A stretch of DNA of 64,000 nt from Paracidovorax oryzae ATCC 19882 (GTDB lineage: Bacteria; Pseudomonadota; Gammaproteobacteria; Burkholderiales; Burkholderiaceae_C), in the NCBI RefSeq assembly GCF_000687165.1, contig NZ_JMKU01000020.1, forward strand, positions 1 to 64,000, given 5' to 3'. Position numbers and translations under genes: made by a program. Position 1 is the stretch's first letter; every line of letters begins with the position of its first letter. Below are positions 52,220 through 63,780 of this stretch, piece by piece. The notes beneath the pieces are model-generated. The model searched no databases. It was not told the origin of the DNA and saw only the letters and a list, made by a program, of their open reading frames with translations.

Positions 52220-54520
52220 TCAGCGCTGGGCTTTGGAGGCCGCGGCGTTGGCGGCGGCCAGTGCCGTCATGTTGACCACGCGGCGCACGGTGGAGGAGGG
52301 CGTGAGCACATGGGCCGAAGCGGCGGCGCCGAGCAGGATCGGGCCGATGGTGGTGCCGTGGCTGCCCGTGGTCTTGAGCACGTTGAACAGGATGTTCGCC
52401 GCGTCGAGGTTCGGGCAGATCAGCACGTTGGCCGAACCGGTAAGGGTGCTGTCCTCCAGCGCGGTCTGGCGGATCTTCTCCGACAGGGCCGCGTCGCCGT
52501 GCAGCTCGCCATCGCTCTCGATGTGGGGCGCGGCCTTCGCGAACAGGTCGCGCGCCGCGCGCATCTTGCGGGCCGAGGGGCGCGTGGACGAGCCGTAGTT
52601 GGAGTGGGAGAGGAAGGCCACCTTGGGCGGCAGGCCGAAGCGCTGCACTTCCTCGGCCGCCATCTGCGCGATGTGCGCGAGCTGCTCGGCGCTCGGATCC
52701 TCGTGGATGTAGGTGTCGGCGATGAACAGCGTGTGCTGGTCCAGCGTGAGGGCGTTCACCGTCGCGAGGCCGGCGGCACCGTCCTTCAGGCCGATCACCG
52801 TGCGCACGTGCTCCAGGTGGTGGTCGAAGCGGCCGAACAGGCCGCACAGCAGCGCGTCCGCGTCGCCCAGTCGCACCATCAGCGCGCCGATGAGCGTGTT
52901 GGAGCGGCGCACGGCGGCCTTGGCGGCCTCGGGCGTGATGCCGTCGCGGCCCATCAGGCGGTGGTAGGCCTCCCAGTACTGGCGGAAGCGCGGATCGTCC
53001 TCGGGGTTGCAGACCTCCACGTCCTTGCCGAGCTGGATGCGCAGGCCGGCCTTCTTGATCCGCATCTCGATCACGGCGGGGCGGCCGATCAGGATGGGCC
53101 TGGCCAGGCCGTCATCGACCGCGACCTGCGCGGCACGCAGCACGCGCTCGTCCTCGCCCTCGGCATAGGCCACGCGCTGCAGGCTGGCCTTGGCGGCGGC
53201 GAAGACCGGGCGCATGAACATGCTGGTCTGGTAGACGAAGCGCGTGAGGCTGTCGCGGTAGGCGTCGTAGTCCTGGATCGGGCGGGTGGCCACGCCCGAG
53301 GCCTCGGCCGCGCGTGCCACGGCGGGCGCGATGCGCAGGATCAGGCGCACGTCGAACGGCGTGGGGATGAGGTAGTCCGGGCCGAAGGAGAGTTCCTGGC
53401 CCGCGTAGGCGGCGGCCACCTCGTCGCTCATCTCGGCCTTGGCGAGGTCGGCGATCTCGCGCACGCAGGCGAGCTTCATCTCCTGCGTGATCTTCGTGGC
53501 GCCGCAATCGAGCGCGCCGCGGAAGATGTAGGGGAAGCACAGCACGTTGTTGACCTGGTTCGGATAGTCCGAACGGCCCGTGGCGATGATGCAGTCCGGG
53601 CGCACGGCCTTGGCCAGTTCGGGCCGGATCTCCGGCTCGGGGTTGGCCAGCGCCAGGATGATGGGCTTGTCCGCCATGGTCTTGACCATGTCGGCCGTGA
53701 GCGTGCCGGCGGTGGAGCAGCCCAGGAACACGTCGGCGCCGTTGACCACGTCGGCCAGGGTGCGGGCCTCGGTCTTCTGCGCATAGCGGGCCTTGGATTC
53801 GTCCAGCGGGCCGCGGCCTTCGTAGATCACGCCCTTGGAGTCGCACACGAAGATGTGCTCGCGCTTCACGCCCAGGCCGACCATGACGTCCAGGCACGCG
53901 ATGGCGGCGGCGCCTGCGCCCGACACGGCCACCTTCACGGCGCCGATGTCCTTGCCCACCAGTTCCAGGCCGTTCAGCAGGGCAGCGCTGGAGATGATGG
54001 CCGTGCCGTGTTGGTCGTCATGGAACACCGGGATGTTCATGCGCTTGGAAAGCTCACGCTCGATGTAGAAGCACTCGGGCGCCTTGATGTCTTCCAGGTT
54101 GATGCCGCCCAGCGTGGGCTCCAGCGCCGCGACGATCTCGATGATCTTGTCCGGGTCGCGCTCGGCCAGCTCGATGTCGAACACATCGACGCCCGCGAAC
54201 TTCTTGAAGAGGCAGCCCTTGCCTTCCATCACCGGCTTGCCGGCCAGCGGGCCGATGTCGCCCAGGCCCAGCACGGCCGTGCCGTTGGTGATCACGCCCA
54301 CCAGGTTGCCGCGGGAGGTGTAGTCGAAAGCGAGCGACGGGTCGGCCTGGATGTCCAGGCACGGATAGGCCACGCCGGGCGAGTACGCCAGGGAGAGGTC
54401 GCGCTGGTTCGACAGGGGCTTGGTCGGCGTGACGGCGATCTTGCCGCGGCTGGGGTTGCGGTGGTATTCGAGCGCTGCTTCGCGCAGTGCCGCTTCCGCG
54501 GCGGAGAGTGGCTTGGTCAT
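52220..54520 (-). CDS. maeB: NADP-dependent malic enzyme with phosphotransacetylase-like domain
   Basis: A 766-residue MaeB. The N-terminal malic domain has [15 protein letters not shown] and [23 protein letters not shown], then the NAD(P)-binding loop [15 protein letters not shown]. The C-terminal part from about 430 is the phosphate-acetyltransferase-like domain ([48 protein letters not shown]), used for allosteric control. It decarboxylates malate to pyruvate and makes NADPH. Start ATG 54520 ([12 protein letters not shown]) has GGAAG upstream. Confidence 0.96.
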   Translation of the reverse strand: MTKPLSAAEAALREAALEYHRNPSRGKIAVTPTKPLSNQRDLSLAYSPGVAYPCLDIQADPSLAFDYTSRGNLVGVITNGTAVLGLGDIGPLAGKPVMEGKGCLFKKFAGVDVFDIELAERDPDKIIEIVAALEPTLGGINLEDIKAPECFYIERELSKRMNIPVFHDDQHGTAIISSAALLNGLELVGKDIGAVKVAVSGAGAAAIACLDVMVGLGVKREHIFVCDSKGVIYEGRGPLDESKARYAQKTEARTLADVVNGADVFLGCSTAGTLTADMVKTMADKPIILALANPEPEIRPELAKAVRPDCIIATGRSDYPNQVNNVLCFPYIFRGALDCGATKITQEMKLACVREIADLAKAEMSDEVAAAYAGQELSFGPDYLIPTPFDVRLILRIAPAVARAAEASGVATRPIQDYDAYRDSLTRFVYQTSMFMRPVFAAAKASLQRVAYAEGEDERVLRAAQVAVDDGLARPILIGRPAVIEMRIKKAGLRIQLGKDVEVCNPEDDPRFRQYWEAYHRLMGRDGITPEAAKAAVRRSNTLIGALMVRLGDADALLCGLFGRFDHHLEHVRTVIGLKDGAAGLATVNALTLDQHTLFIADTYIHEDPSAEQLAHIAQMAAEEVQRFGLPPKVAFLSHSNYGSSTRPSARKMRAARDLFAKAAPHIESDGELHGDAALSEKIRQTALEDSTLTGSANVLICPNLDAANILFNVLKTTGSHGTTIGPILLGAAASAHVLTPSSTVRRVVNMTALAAANAAASKAQR

Positions 54521-54673
54521 ACGGGGACTTCCGGAAAAAAAGGCGCAGGGGCAATGCCTATCGAGCTTAACCGCCGGGCCCGCGCCAGCGTGGCCTGGAC
54601 CCATGCCATATGTGCATGGGGAACGAATGCCCGCGCCGGATGCGGAGCGGGGCTGTGCCGGGGCAGGCCGGGC

Positions 54674-56170
<1,497 letters not shown>

Positions 56171-56194
56171 GGCGGGGATCCTCGGCGGCTGGAC

Positions 56195-56227
56195 TGCATA
56201 CACGGCTGTATGGAAAAAATGTATGCA
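56195..56227. promoter_or_regulatory. Operator-like element upstream of NCS2 permease
   Basis: TGTATGGA, five A and TGTATGCA form a 21-bp element at 56207-56227; an additional TGCATACA half-site is at 56195-56202. Similar elements precede the NCS1 (59525) and DctA (63617) genes. TGTATACA-like half-sites are typical of FadR-type GntR regulators. Confidence 0.7.
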
Positions 56228-56271
56228 ATTCCGGTGCCTGCCGCCACGATGGAAAACCCGCGCGGGCGCTG

Positions 56272-57108
56272 TCAGGCCAGCAGGGCCTTCACCAGGTCCA
56301 GCTGCCGGTCGGCGCGCTCGCTGTCCAGCTCCAGGCTGGCCTCGATGCGGTCGAGGTGGTCCACCATGCAGGCGACGGCCGCTTCGGCATCTCCGCTGCG
56401 GCACACGCGCAGGAACTCGGCATGCTCCCCGGAGGAGCAGTGCGCGTCGTTGGACGAGTGGTAGAGCATGGCGATGAGGGAGCTGCGCGCCACCATCTCC
56501 TGCACCAGCTGGGCGAGCGTGCGGTTGCCCGCGGCCTCGGCGAGCGCGACGTGGAAGTCGCCCAGCAGCTTCTCCTGCACGCTGCCGGTGGCGGGGCCGG
56601 CCTTGAGCGCCGTGCGCTCGAAGCGGATGTGCTGCTCCAGCAGCTGGTAGTCGGCCCGCTTCGCCCGGGCCACGAACAGCCGCACGACCTCGCTCTCCAG
56701 GATGCGGCGCACGGCGAAGACCTCGCGTGCCTCCTGCACGCTGGGCCGGCTCACGAACGAGCCCTTGTCGGGAATGGTCTCGATCAGCCGGTCCTTGGCC
56801 AGCATGACCAGCGCGGCGCGCACCTTGGTGCGGCTCACGGAATAGATGCGCCCCAGCGCTTCCTCGCGCAGCCAGGTGCCGGGCGGCAGGCGCTTCTCGA
56901 CGATGGCGGTCGCCAGGTCGCGCGCAATGCCTTCGATGGAGACCTGCGCGGCTTCCGGCGTGGCGGGTGCTGCGGGTGCGTCCGCGCGCTGCGCCGGTGC
57001 GGGGGGGCGGGGCGCCCGCGCCTTGCGTGCCGGTGCGGGCGCGGCAATGGCTGTGCGGTGGGGCGCGGGTGGGGCGGCGGGAGCGGAAGTGGGGGCGGCG
57101 CGGGGCAT
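56272..57108 (-). CDS. GntR-family (FadR-type) regulator
   Basis: A 278-residue regulator. An Ala/Pro/Arg-rich extension of about 55 residues precedes the winged helix (about 57-125: IARDLATAIVEKRLPPGTWLREEALGRIYSVSRTKVRAALVMLAKDRLI). The FCD domain follows (about 130-270; FHVALAEAAGNRTLAQLV is its metal/ligand region). It sits between the NCS2 permease and racemase genes on the same strand and probably controls the purine/hydantoin genes through the TGTATACA-type element. The extension is not part of the family norm, and a downstream start is possible. Confidence 0.88.
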   Translation of the reverse strand: MPRAAPTSAPAAPPAPHRTAIAAPAPARKARAPRPPAPAQRADAPAAPATPEAAQVSIEGIARDLATAIVEKRLPPGTWLREEALGRIYSVSRTKVRAALVMLAKDRLIETIPDKGSFVSRPSVQEAREVFAVRRILESEVVRLFVARAKRADYQLLEQHIRFERTALKAGPATGSVQEKLLGDFHVALAEAAGNRTLAQLVQEMVARSSLIAMLYHSSNDAHCSSGEHAEFLRVCRSGDAEAAVACMVDHLDRIEASLELDSERADRQLDLVKALLA

Positions 57109-57142
57109 GGCGGGATTGTCGCGGCAAGCGGCGCCGCCGCGG

Positions 57143-57928
57143 TCAGGCGCGCCGCAGTGCCGGCACGGGGGGCGGTGCCGCGGCCGCGGGAGCCTCGCCC
57201 AGCGCGAAGCCTGCGAGCGCCCCGGCCATGGCCTTGGGCAGCGGCCGGGCCAGCTCGCCGTGCTTGCTGGTGGACAGTCGCAGCGCCACCAGCGATTCGA
57301 CCAGCGTCGTGGCGGCAGCCACGCCGTCGATCACCGGCACGCCCAGCACGCCGCCGATGTGCTCGCACAGGTCGGCCATGCCGGCGCAGCCCAGCACGAT
57401 GGCGTCGCAGCCGTCCTCGGCCAGCGCGCGCCGGCACTCTTGCGTGATGCGTTCGCGGGCGTCGGAGCCGGGCACTTCCAGCTCCAGCACCGGCAGCTCG
57501 CAGGCGCGCACGTTGGCGCAGAAGCGCTCCATGCCGTAGATCTCGGCCAGGTGCCAGGCCTGCCCCATGGTGCGGCCCAGTGTGGTCACCACCGAGAAGC
57601 GCGTGCCCACCATGCTCGCCAGGTGCATGGCGGCCTCGGCGATGGCCACCACCGGGCCGCGGGCCAGTTCGCGCGCGGCCTTCAGGCCGGGATCGCCGAA
57701 GCAGGCGATCACGTAGCCATCCACGCCGTCCTCCTCGCCGCGGGCGATCTCCTGCAGCAGGCCGGGCACGGCCAGTGCCTCGTCGTAATGGCTCTCGATG
57801 GACGCGGGGCCCATGGCGGGGCTGACGGCGATGATCTCGGTGCCCGGCCGTGCCACGGCGCGCGCGCAGGCCCCGATCTTCTCGGTCATGCTCCAGGTGG
57901 TGTTGGGATTGATGATCTTGATGCGCAT
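57143..57928 (-). CDS. Aspartate/glutamate-hydantoin racemase family protein
   Basis: A 261-residue racemase-fold protein from ATG 57928 (MRIKIINPNTTWSMTEKIG). The two catalytic cysteines of the family are visible: C76 in VIACFGDPGL and C181 in VLGCAGMADL. INPNTT and GDPGLKAARE are typical of HyuE hydantoin racemases and allantoin racemases. It probably racemises 5-substituted hydantoins or allantoin, in line with the NCS1 carrier encoded next upstream (26-base gap) and the NCS2 purine carrier. Confidence 0.88.
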   Translation of the reverse strand: MRIKIINPNTTWSMTEKIGACARAVARPGTEIIAVSPAMGPASIESHYDEALAVPGLLQEIARGEEDGVDGYVIACFGDPGLKAARELARGPVVAIAEAAMHLASMVGTRFSVVTTLGRTMGQAWHLAEIYGMERFCANVRACELPVLELEVPGSDARERITQECRRALAEDGCDAIVLGCAGMADLCEHIGGVLGVPVIDGVAAATTLVESLVALRLSTSKHGELARPLPKAMAGALAGFALGEAPAAAAPPPVPALRRA

Positions 57929-57954
57929 GGGTGCTGCAGGTGCTTTCTCGGGTT

Positions 57955-59481
57955 TCAGTTCTGTTTCCGGTTCAATGCCAGGTAGATGACCAGGCCCAGG
58001 CCCATGCCGATGAACCAGGCATAGCTGGCGGCGCCGCGCCAGCCGGGCACGACCACGCACAGGATGGGCACCAGCGCGGCCGGCACCATGGTCATCACGG
58101 CGCGGGGGTTGTAGCCGCCCTGGTACCAGTAGCGGCCCTGCGTGTCCATGGTGTAGAGGTCATCGACCACCACCTGCTGGCGGCGCACGAAGTAGTAGTC
58201 GGCGATCAGGATGCCGAACAGCGGGCCGATGAACGAGCCCAGGATGTCCAGCGTGTAGTGGATGACCTGCGGGTTGTTGTAGAGGTTCCAGGGCGTGATG
58301 AAGATCGAGCCCACGGCGGCGATCATGCCGCCCGTGCGCCAGCTGATGTGCTGCGGCGCCACGTTGGAGAAGTCGAACGCGGGCGACACGAAATTGGCCA
58401 CGATGTTGATGCCCACGGTGGCGATCATGAAGGTGAGCGCGCCCAGCACCACGGCGGTGGTGGAGTCGATGCGGCCCACGGTGTGGACCGGGTCGGTGAT
58501 GAGCTCGCCGAAGACGGGCAGCGTGGCGGCGGTGGTGACCACGGTGAGCAGCGAGAAGAAGACGAAGTTGACCGGCAGGCCCCAGAAGTTGCCCTTCTTC
58601 ACTGCGTCGAAGCTCTTGCCATAGCGCGAGAAATCGCCGAAGTTGAGCATCGGCCCGCTGAAGTAGCTCACCACCAGCGCGATGGCCGAGAGCATCACCG
58701 GCACCGCGTCCCAGCCCTGGAAGCGCACGCCGCCCAGGTTCAGGTCGATGTTCTTCCAGCCGGCCTTCCAGACCAGCCAGCCGCAGAGGATGGCCATCAC
58801 CACGTAGACGCCCGGGCCGGCCCAGTCGATGAAGCGGCGGATGGCCTCCATGCCGTGCCAGAACACCAGCGCCTGCAGCACCCACATGACCATGAACGAC
58901 ACCCAGCCCAGCGTGGACAGGCCCGCGAAGCCATGCCGCGTGACGTCGGCATAGGCGTCGAGCGAGGGGTAGAAATGCAGCGCCAGGATCATGAAGGCGC
59001 TGGAGGCGAGGTAGGTCTGGATGCCGTACCAGGCCACCGCGATCAGCCCGCGGATGATGGCCGGGATGTTGGCGCCCAGCACGCCGAACGAGGCGCGGCA
59101 GATCACGGGGTAGGGCACGCCCGTCACCTGGCTGGGCTTGGCCACCAGGTTGCAGAAGAACTGCACGATGACGATGCCGATCAGCAGCGCCGCCAGCACG
59201 TGCCAGCTGGACAGGCCCAGCGCGAACAGGCTGCCGGCGGTGACGTAGCCGCCCACGCTGTGCACGTCGGACATCCAGAACGCGAAGATGTTGTACTGGC
59301 CCCAGGTCTGTTTCCTGAGCGGGGCGAGGTCCTCGTTGGTCAGCCGCGGGTCATAGCCGGGCTTGATGAGCGCGTTGCCGGCGTGGGGCGAGGCAGGTGC
59401 CGCGGACGCGGTCGTGGACGTGGCGGGCTGGGCGACCGCGGCGTGGCCTGCGGTGCCCGCCGGGCTGGTGGCGGATTGCAT
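57955..59481 (-). CDS. NCS1-family permease (allantoin/hydantoin/nucleobase type)
   Basis: A 508-residue NCS1 carrier with about 12 helices. NEDLAPLRKQTWGQYNIFAFWMSDVHSVGGYV is the family opening, and the PVICRASFGVLGANIPAIIRGLIAVAWYGIQTYL region and GLPVNF-to-NNPQVIHY segment match Mhp1/PucI-like proteins. A 45-residue Ala/Thr-rich N-terminal tail is unusual. Start ATG 59481 has AAGGAG upstream. It imports hydantoins, allantoin or nucleobases. A 21-bp regulator element is 44-64 bases upstream. Confidence 0.94.
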   Translation of the reverse strand: MQSATSPAGTAGHAAVAQPATSTTASAAPASPHAGNALIKPGYDPRLTNEDLAPLRKQTWGQYNIFAFWMSDVHSVGGYVTAGSLFALGLSSWHVLAALLIGIVIVQFFCNLVAKPSQVTGVPYPVICRASFGVLGANIPAIIRGLIAVAWYGIQTYLASSAFMILALHFYPSLDAYADVTRHGFAGLSTLGWVSFMVMWVLQALVFWHGMEAIRRFIDWAGPGVYVVMAILCGWLVWKAGWKNIDLNLGGVRFQGWDAVPVMLSAIALVVSYFSGPMLNFGDFSRYGKSFDAVKKGNFWGLPVNFVFFSLLTVVTTAATLPVFGELITDPVHTVGRIDSTTAVVLGALTFMIATVGINIVANFVSPAFDFSNVAPQHISWRTGGMIAAVGSIFITPWNLYNNPQVIHYTLDILGSFIGPLFGILIADYYFVRRQQVVVDDLYTMDTQGRYWYQGGYNPRAVMTMVPAALVPILCVVVPGWRGAASYAWFIGMGLGLVIYLALNRKQN

Positions 59482-59524
59482 GGGGTTTTCTCCTTGTATT
59501 GGCTTCCCGGAATGCATGCGAGTT

Positions 59525-59545
59525 TGTATACAAAAAATGGATGCA
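59525..59545. promoter_or_regulatory. Operator-like element upstream of NCS1 permease
   Basis: TGTATACA, five A and TGGATGCA. The first half-site is a perfect palindrome and extends to TTTGTATACAAA. It matches the elements at 56207-56227 and 63617-63637 in spacing and in most bases. Confidence 0.75.
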
Positions 59546-59634
59546 TTCAAAGGCCCGAAGAGCACATGCGGCTCGGTGCTTACCCGGTTGCCAGCGGGCG
59601 GTGCAGGGTGCAGGAGATGGGTGGAGGAGGGCTG

Positions 59635-60330
59635 TCAGTCCGCCGCGGGCCGGGCCGCGGCGGCCAGGGGGGCGAGCGATTCGCGCAGCCGGTCGCGCAC
59701 CAGGGGCTGGCCCGGGTCGAGCGCGTCTTCCACGTGGCCGATGTGCGCCAGCATCCGCTCCCGGGCCAGGGCGGTGTCCCCGTCCTCCAGGGCCTCGACG
59801 ATGGCCGCGTGTTCCTCGCAGGACTGGCTGGCGCCGTGCTGCGACTGGTAGAGCGATGCGGCCAGCGTGGTGCGGGCCGTGAGGTCGCGCAGCAGGTCGC
59901 TGAGCGTGCGGTGGCCCAGCGCCTCGGCCAGGCAGACGTGGAAGTCCGCCAGCAGGAAGGCGCGCGTCGCGGCATCCGCGCCTTCGATCGCGCGCCGCTC
60001 CTCGTCGATGTGCGCGCGCAGGCGCGGCACCACCGTCTGCTGCAGCGGGCGGCCCGCGTCGGCCAGGATGCCGGATTCGATGATGCGGCGCGCGGAGAAG
60101 GCGTCGCGCGCATCCTCCACCGACGGCTCCACCACGTACCAGCCGCGCCGTGCCTGCACCTCGACGAAACCCCGCGCCTGCAGCTGCATCAGCGCTTCCC
60201 GCACCATGGTGCGGCTCACGCCGAACAGGTCGGCCAGGTCCTGCTCGCCGAGTCGCTCGCCGGGCGCGAGCTTCTGTGCCAGGATGGACTCGACGACCTG
60301 CTGTGCGATCTGGCTCTGGCTGATGCCCAT
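59635..60330 (-). CDS. GntR-family (FadR-type) regulator
   Basis: A 231-residue regulator. The winged helix spans about 7-75 (VESILAQKLAPGERLGEQDLADLFGVSRTMVREALMQLQARGFVEVQ), then an FCD domain (ADFHVCLAEALGHRTLSDLL). It is related to the regulator at 56272-57108 and shares its arrangement of helices. It lies between the NCS1 carrier and chemoreceptor genes on the same strand and may be the regulator that binds the shared 21-bp element. Confidence 0.9.
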   Translation of the reverse strand: MGISQSQIAQQVVESILAQKLAPGERLGEQDLADLFGVSRTMVREALMQLQARGFVEVQARRGWYVVEPSVEDARDAFSARRIIESGILADAGRPLQQTVVPRLRAHIDEERRAIEGADAATRAFLLADFHVCLAEALGHRTLSDLLRDLTARTTLAASLYQSQHGASQSCEEHAAIVEALEDGDTALARERMLAHIGHVEDALDPGQPLVRDRLRESLAPLAAAARPAAD

Positions 60331-60358
60331 CGGTGCCGTCGGGGGAGGCCGGCCGCGC

Positions 60359-62194
60359 TCAGCGCGGCAGGGCCAGTGCGTGGGAGCCCGGCGCGGAGTG
60401 CTCGTCGAGCGTGAAGCCCGCCACGGTGCGCGACAGGTGGTGCGCCTGGTCGTTGAGCACGCCGGAGGCGGCGGTGGATTCCTCCACCAGTGCCGCGTTC
60501 TGCTGCGTGGCGCGGTCCATCTCGGCGACAGCCTGGTTGATCTGCGCGATGCCCGAGCTCTGCTCGGCCATGGAGCCGTTGATCTCGCCGATGATCTGGG
60601 TGACGCGCTGGATGCCGTCCACGATCTCGCCCATGGTCTCGCCGGCCGCGCGCACGCGCTCGGTGCCGGTGAGCACGCTGGCGCCCGAGGCGTCGATCAG
60701 CGACTTGATTTCCTTGGCGGCCTCCGCGCTGCGCTGTGCCAGGCTGCGCACCTCGCCGGCCACGACGGCGAAGCCGCGGCCCTGCTCGCCGGCCCGCGCG
60801 GCCTCCACCGCCGCGTTCAGTGCCAGGATGTTGGTCTGGAAGGCGATGGAGTCGATCACGCCGATGATCTCGCCGATCTTGGACGAGGCCCTGGAGATGT
60901 CGTCCATGGTGTGGACGGCGCTGGCCACCACCTCGCCGCCCTTCAGGGCGGAGGCGCTCGCGGCGTTCGCCAGGCGCGTGGCCTGCGCGGCGGATTCGGC
61001 CGACTGCTGCAGGGTGCCGGTGAGCTGCGACAGCGACGCGGAGGTTTCCTGCAGCGCGCTCGCCGAGCCCTCGGTGCGGTTGGAGAGGTCCTGGTTGCCG
61101 GCGCGAATCTCGTCCGTGGCCGTCTTCATCGATTCCACGCCGTGGCGCACGTCCTTGAGCACCGTGCCGATCTGTTCGACGAAGGCATTGAACGAGGAGG
61201 CGATCTGGGCCACCTCGTCGCGGCCGGACACGGGCAGGCGCTGGGTCAGGTCGCCGCCGCCGGAGCCGATGCGGTCCATGGCGTCGCGCACCTGCGAGAG
61301 CCGGCGGAAGGAGGTGGCGGTGAGCAGGGCGGCGACGCCGGCCGCGGCCAGGGCCAGCAGCACGATCGCGATGGCCAGGGTGTGCAGCACGCTGCGCAGG
61401 CCGGCCGTGGCCTCGGCCTTGTCCAGCGCCACGATCAGCGTCCAGTCCGTGCCGTGCACGGCACGGCCCTTGAGCAGCTTGGCGGCGCCGCCCATCTCGA
61501 CCTCGAGCGGCTTGTCCGACGTGGCCAGGGACGCCATGGTGGCCGGCGTCAGCACGGAAGAAATCTCGGTGACCGGCTTGAGCGCCAGCTTGGCGTCGGC
61601 ATGCGCGATGACCTGCCCGTCGCTGTTGACCACGAAACCGAAGCTGCCGGGCGTGGGGCGGATGGCCGAGACCACCTCGCGCACCCCGTCGAGCGGCACC
61701 GCGCCGCTCAGCACGCCCTCGAGCTTGCCGCCGCGCAGCATGGGCGCCACGAAGGCCACGTAGGGCACGCCGGTGGTCGAGTCGCCGTAGGGCTTGGTGA
61801 CGGCCAGCTTGCCGGCCTGCACGGCGCTCTTGTACCAGGGGCGGGCCGTGGGGTCGTATCCCGGGGCCGTCTTGGTGGTGGAGAAGAAGGTCTTGTCCTC
61901 CCACCCGACGGTGGTGATGGGGAAGCCGTTGGCCTTGCCCATCAGCGGCACGTAGCCTTGCGGGTCGCCGTGCTCGATGGCCGCCGCCGTCGCCTGCACG
62001 GCCGTTCCCTTGGCGGCCACCCACTGGTCCACCGCCATGGCGTTGCCGGCGGCGATCGCGTTCAGGTCCTGCTCGATGGTCTCGAACGTGCTCGCGCGGG
62101 TGATGGTGTAGGTGGCAGCCCCGGTGACCGCCAGCGCGCACACGACCGTGGCGGTACTGATGAACAGGATCTTGGAGCGCAGTGTCTGGAGCAT
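60359..62194 (-). CDS. Methyl-accepting chemotaxis protein with dCache-type sensor
   Basis: A 611-residue chemoreceptor. One N-terminal helix (about 7-30) and a second (about 280-305, [22 protein letters not shown]) enclose a periplasmic double-Cache sensor ([28 protein letters not shown] is typical). A HAMP domain follows, then the signalling hairpin with [48 protein letters not shown]. No C-terminal CheB/R pentapeptide is seen. The location beside purine and dicarboxylate carriers suggests a chemoattractant among these compounds. Confidence 0.94.
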   Translation of the reverse strand: MLQTLRSKILFISTATVVCALAVTGAATYTITRASTFETIEQDLNAIAAGNAMAVDQWVAAKGTAVQATAAAIEHGDPQGYVPLMGKANGFPITTVGWEDKTFFSTTKTAPGYDPTARPWYKSAVQAGKLAVTKPYGDSTTGVPYVAFVAPMLRGGKLEGVLSGAVPLDGVREVVSAIRPTPGSFGFVVNSDGQVIAHADAKLALKPVTEISSVLTPATMASLATSDKPLEVEMGGAAKLLKGRAVHGTDWTLIVALDKAEATAGLRSVLHTLAIAIVLLALAAAGVAALLTATSFRRLSQVRDAMDRIGSGGGDLTQRLPVSGRDEVAQIASSFNAFVEQIGTVLKDVRHGVESMKTATDEIRAGNQDLSNRTEGSASALQETSASLSQLTGTLQQSAESAAQATRLANAASASALKGGEVVASAVHTMDDISRASSKIGEIIGVIDSIAFQTNILALNAAVEAARAGEQGRGFAVVAGEVRSLAQRSAEAAKEIKSLIDASGASVLTGTERVRAAGETMGEIVDGIQRVTQIIGEINGSMAEQSSGIAQINQAVAEMDRATQQNAALVEESTAASGVLNDQAHHLSRTVAGFTLDEHSAPGSHALALPR

Positions 62195-62292
62195 GGGAAA
62201 CCTTCGGGCAGAAAAGCGCTTCGATTACACCGCAGAAGGTTTCTTTTGTTTACGGAATGCGCCGGACTGTTGCAAAAATGCGGCCCGGCCGT

Positions 62293-63570
62293 TCAAGCCA
62301 CCGGGGGCACGTCCTCGCCGTCCAGCACGGCCCGGGCGCGCTCCCGGTCGATGTCGCCTTCCCAGGCAGCGATGGCGACCGTCGCCACGCAGTTGCCCAC
62401 CAGGTTGCCCAGCGCCCGGGCGATGCCCATGAACCAGTCCACCGAGAGCACCAGCACCAGGCCGATGGCGGGAATGGCCGGGATCGCGTGCAGCGTGGCC
62501 GCCAGCACCACGATGGCCGAGCCCGGCACGCCGTGCGCGCCCTTGGAGGTGACGAGCGAGATCGCGAGGATGGTCAGCAGGTCGGTCATGCTGATGGGCG
62601 TGTTGGTGGCCTGGGCGATGAACACGGCCGCGAGCGTGATGTAGATGGAGAACGCGTCCAGGTTGAACGAGTAGCCGGTGGGAATGACCAGCCCCACGGT
62701 CGAGTCGCGCACGCCCATGTGCTTGAGCTTGGCCATGATCTGCGGCAGCACGCTGTCCGACGAGGTGGTGGCGAACACAACGGCCAGTTCCTCGCGCAGG
62801 TAGCGCAGCAGCTTGAACAGGCTGAAACCCGAGAAGCGCATGATGAGCCCGAGCACGACCACCACGAACAGCGCGACGGCCAGGTAGAACAGCCCCACCA
62901 GCATGCCGAGCTGCTTGAGCGAGCCGACACCGTACTTGCCCACGGTGAAGGCGATGGCGCCCAGCACGCCCAGGGGCGCGAGCTGGATGATGAGGCCCAT
63001 GGCGCGGAACAGCACCACCGAGAAATCCTCGATGAGCCCGGCCACGCGGGCGCCGCGCTCGCCGACCAGCGCCAGGGCGCAGCCGAAGACGATCGAGAAC
63101 AGCAGCACCTGCAGCACGTCGCCGGTGGAGAAGGCGCTCACCGCGGTGGTGGGGATGAGCTTGAGCAGGAAGTCGCTGAAGCCGCCGCCCGAGAGCTTGT
63201 TCGCCGTGTCCGTATAGGCACTGAGCGCCGAGGCGTCCAGCGCGCGCGGGTCCACGTTCATGCCCACGCCGGGCTCGAACACGAAGGCCAGCACCAGGCC
63301 CAGGGCCAGCGCGACGGTGGTGACCACCTCGAAGTAGATCAGCGACTTGATGCCCACCCGGCCCACGCGCTTGAGGTCCCCCGTGCCGGCGATGCCGTGC
63401 ACCACCACGCAGAACACCACCAGCGGGATCAGCATCTTGATGAGCTTGATGAACCCGTCGCCCAGGGGCTTGAGCTGCACGGCCCAATGTGGCCACAGGA
63501 GGCCCGCGGCGATGCCGGCCACGAGGGCCAGCACGACGCGGCCGAACAGGGTGCGGAAGAGAAAGTGCAT
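62293..63570 (-). CDS. dctA: C4-dicarboxylate:cation symporter DctA
   Basis: A 425-residue glutamate/dicarboxylate carrier of the DAACS family. VVFATTSSDSVLPQIM is the HP1 serine-rich loop, GYSFNLDAFSIYITLAAVFIAQATNTP the TM7 motif and the region from KGAHGVPGSAIVVLAATL HP2. It imports succinate, fumarate and malate; malate would feed the malic enzyme at 52220-54520. Start ATG 63570 (MHFLFRTLFGRV) follows AGGAAAT. The 21-bp element shared with the NCS1 and NCS2 genes lies 47-67 bases upstream. Confidence 0.95.
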   Translation of the reverse strand: MHFLFRTLFGRVVLALVAGIAAGLLWPHWAVQLKPLGDGFIKLIKMLIPLVVFCVVVHGIAGTGDLKRVGRVGIKSLIYFEVVTTVALALGLVLAFVFEPGVGMNVDPRALDASALSAYTDTANKLSGGGFSDFLLKLIPTTAVSAFSTGDVLQVLLFSIVFGCALALVGERGARVAGLIEDFSVVLFRAMGLIIQLAPLGVLGAIAFTVGKYGVGSLKQLGMLVGLFYLAVALFVVVVLGLIMRFSGFSLFKLLRYLREELAVVFATTSSDSVLPQIMAKLKHMGVRDSTVGLVIPTGYSFNLDAFSIYITLAAVFIAQATNTPISMTDLLTILAISLVTSKGAHGVPGSAIVVLAATLHAIPAIPAIGLVLVLSVDWFMGIARALGNLVGNCVATVAIAAWEGDIDRERARAVLDGEDVPPVA

Positions 63571-63616
63571 CGAGGATTTCCTGGAGAGGCGCACGCGTCA
63601 ACTTGTGCGCTGAACT

Positions 63617-63637
63617 TGCATACAAAAAATGTAGACA
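63617..63637. promoter_or_regulatory. Operator-like element upstream of DctA
   Basis: TGCATACA, five A and TGTAGACA, at the same spacing as the elements before the NCS2 and NCS1 genes. The second half-site is the most diverged of the set. Confidence 0.65.
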
Positions 63638-63780
63638 GGAAATGGCTGGGCACGCTGGGGGTAATCCCTCGGGTGTGGCCTGAGAGCACCATAAAAAGGG
63701 GTGCCGCTCCATGCAGCGGCCGCGGAGGGCTTCAGGGGCGTCCGCCCTGGTTCCTGACTGAAGTCGCGGCCTGGCTGCGG

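Noticed and set aside
57931-60414. 827-codon plus-strand frame
   Set aside because: His/Asp/Glu-rich antisense shadow of the NCS1 and GntR genes.
63660-63705. GAGCACC...GGTGCCGCTC as a terminator
   Set aside because: The stem is imperfect and the loop is A-rich, with no T run in either direction.
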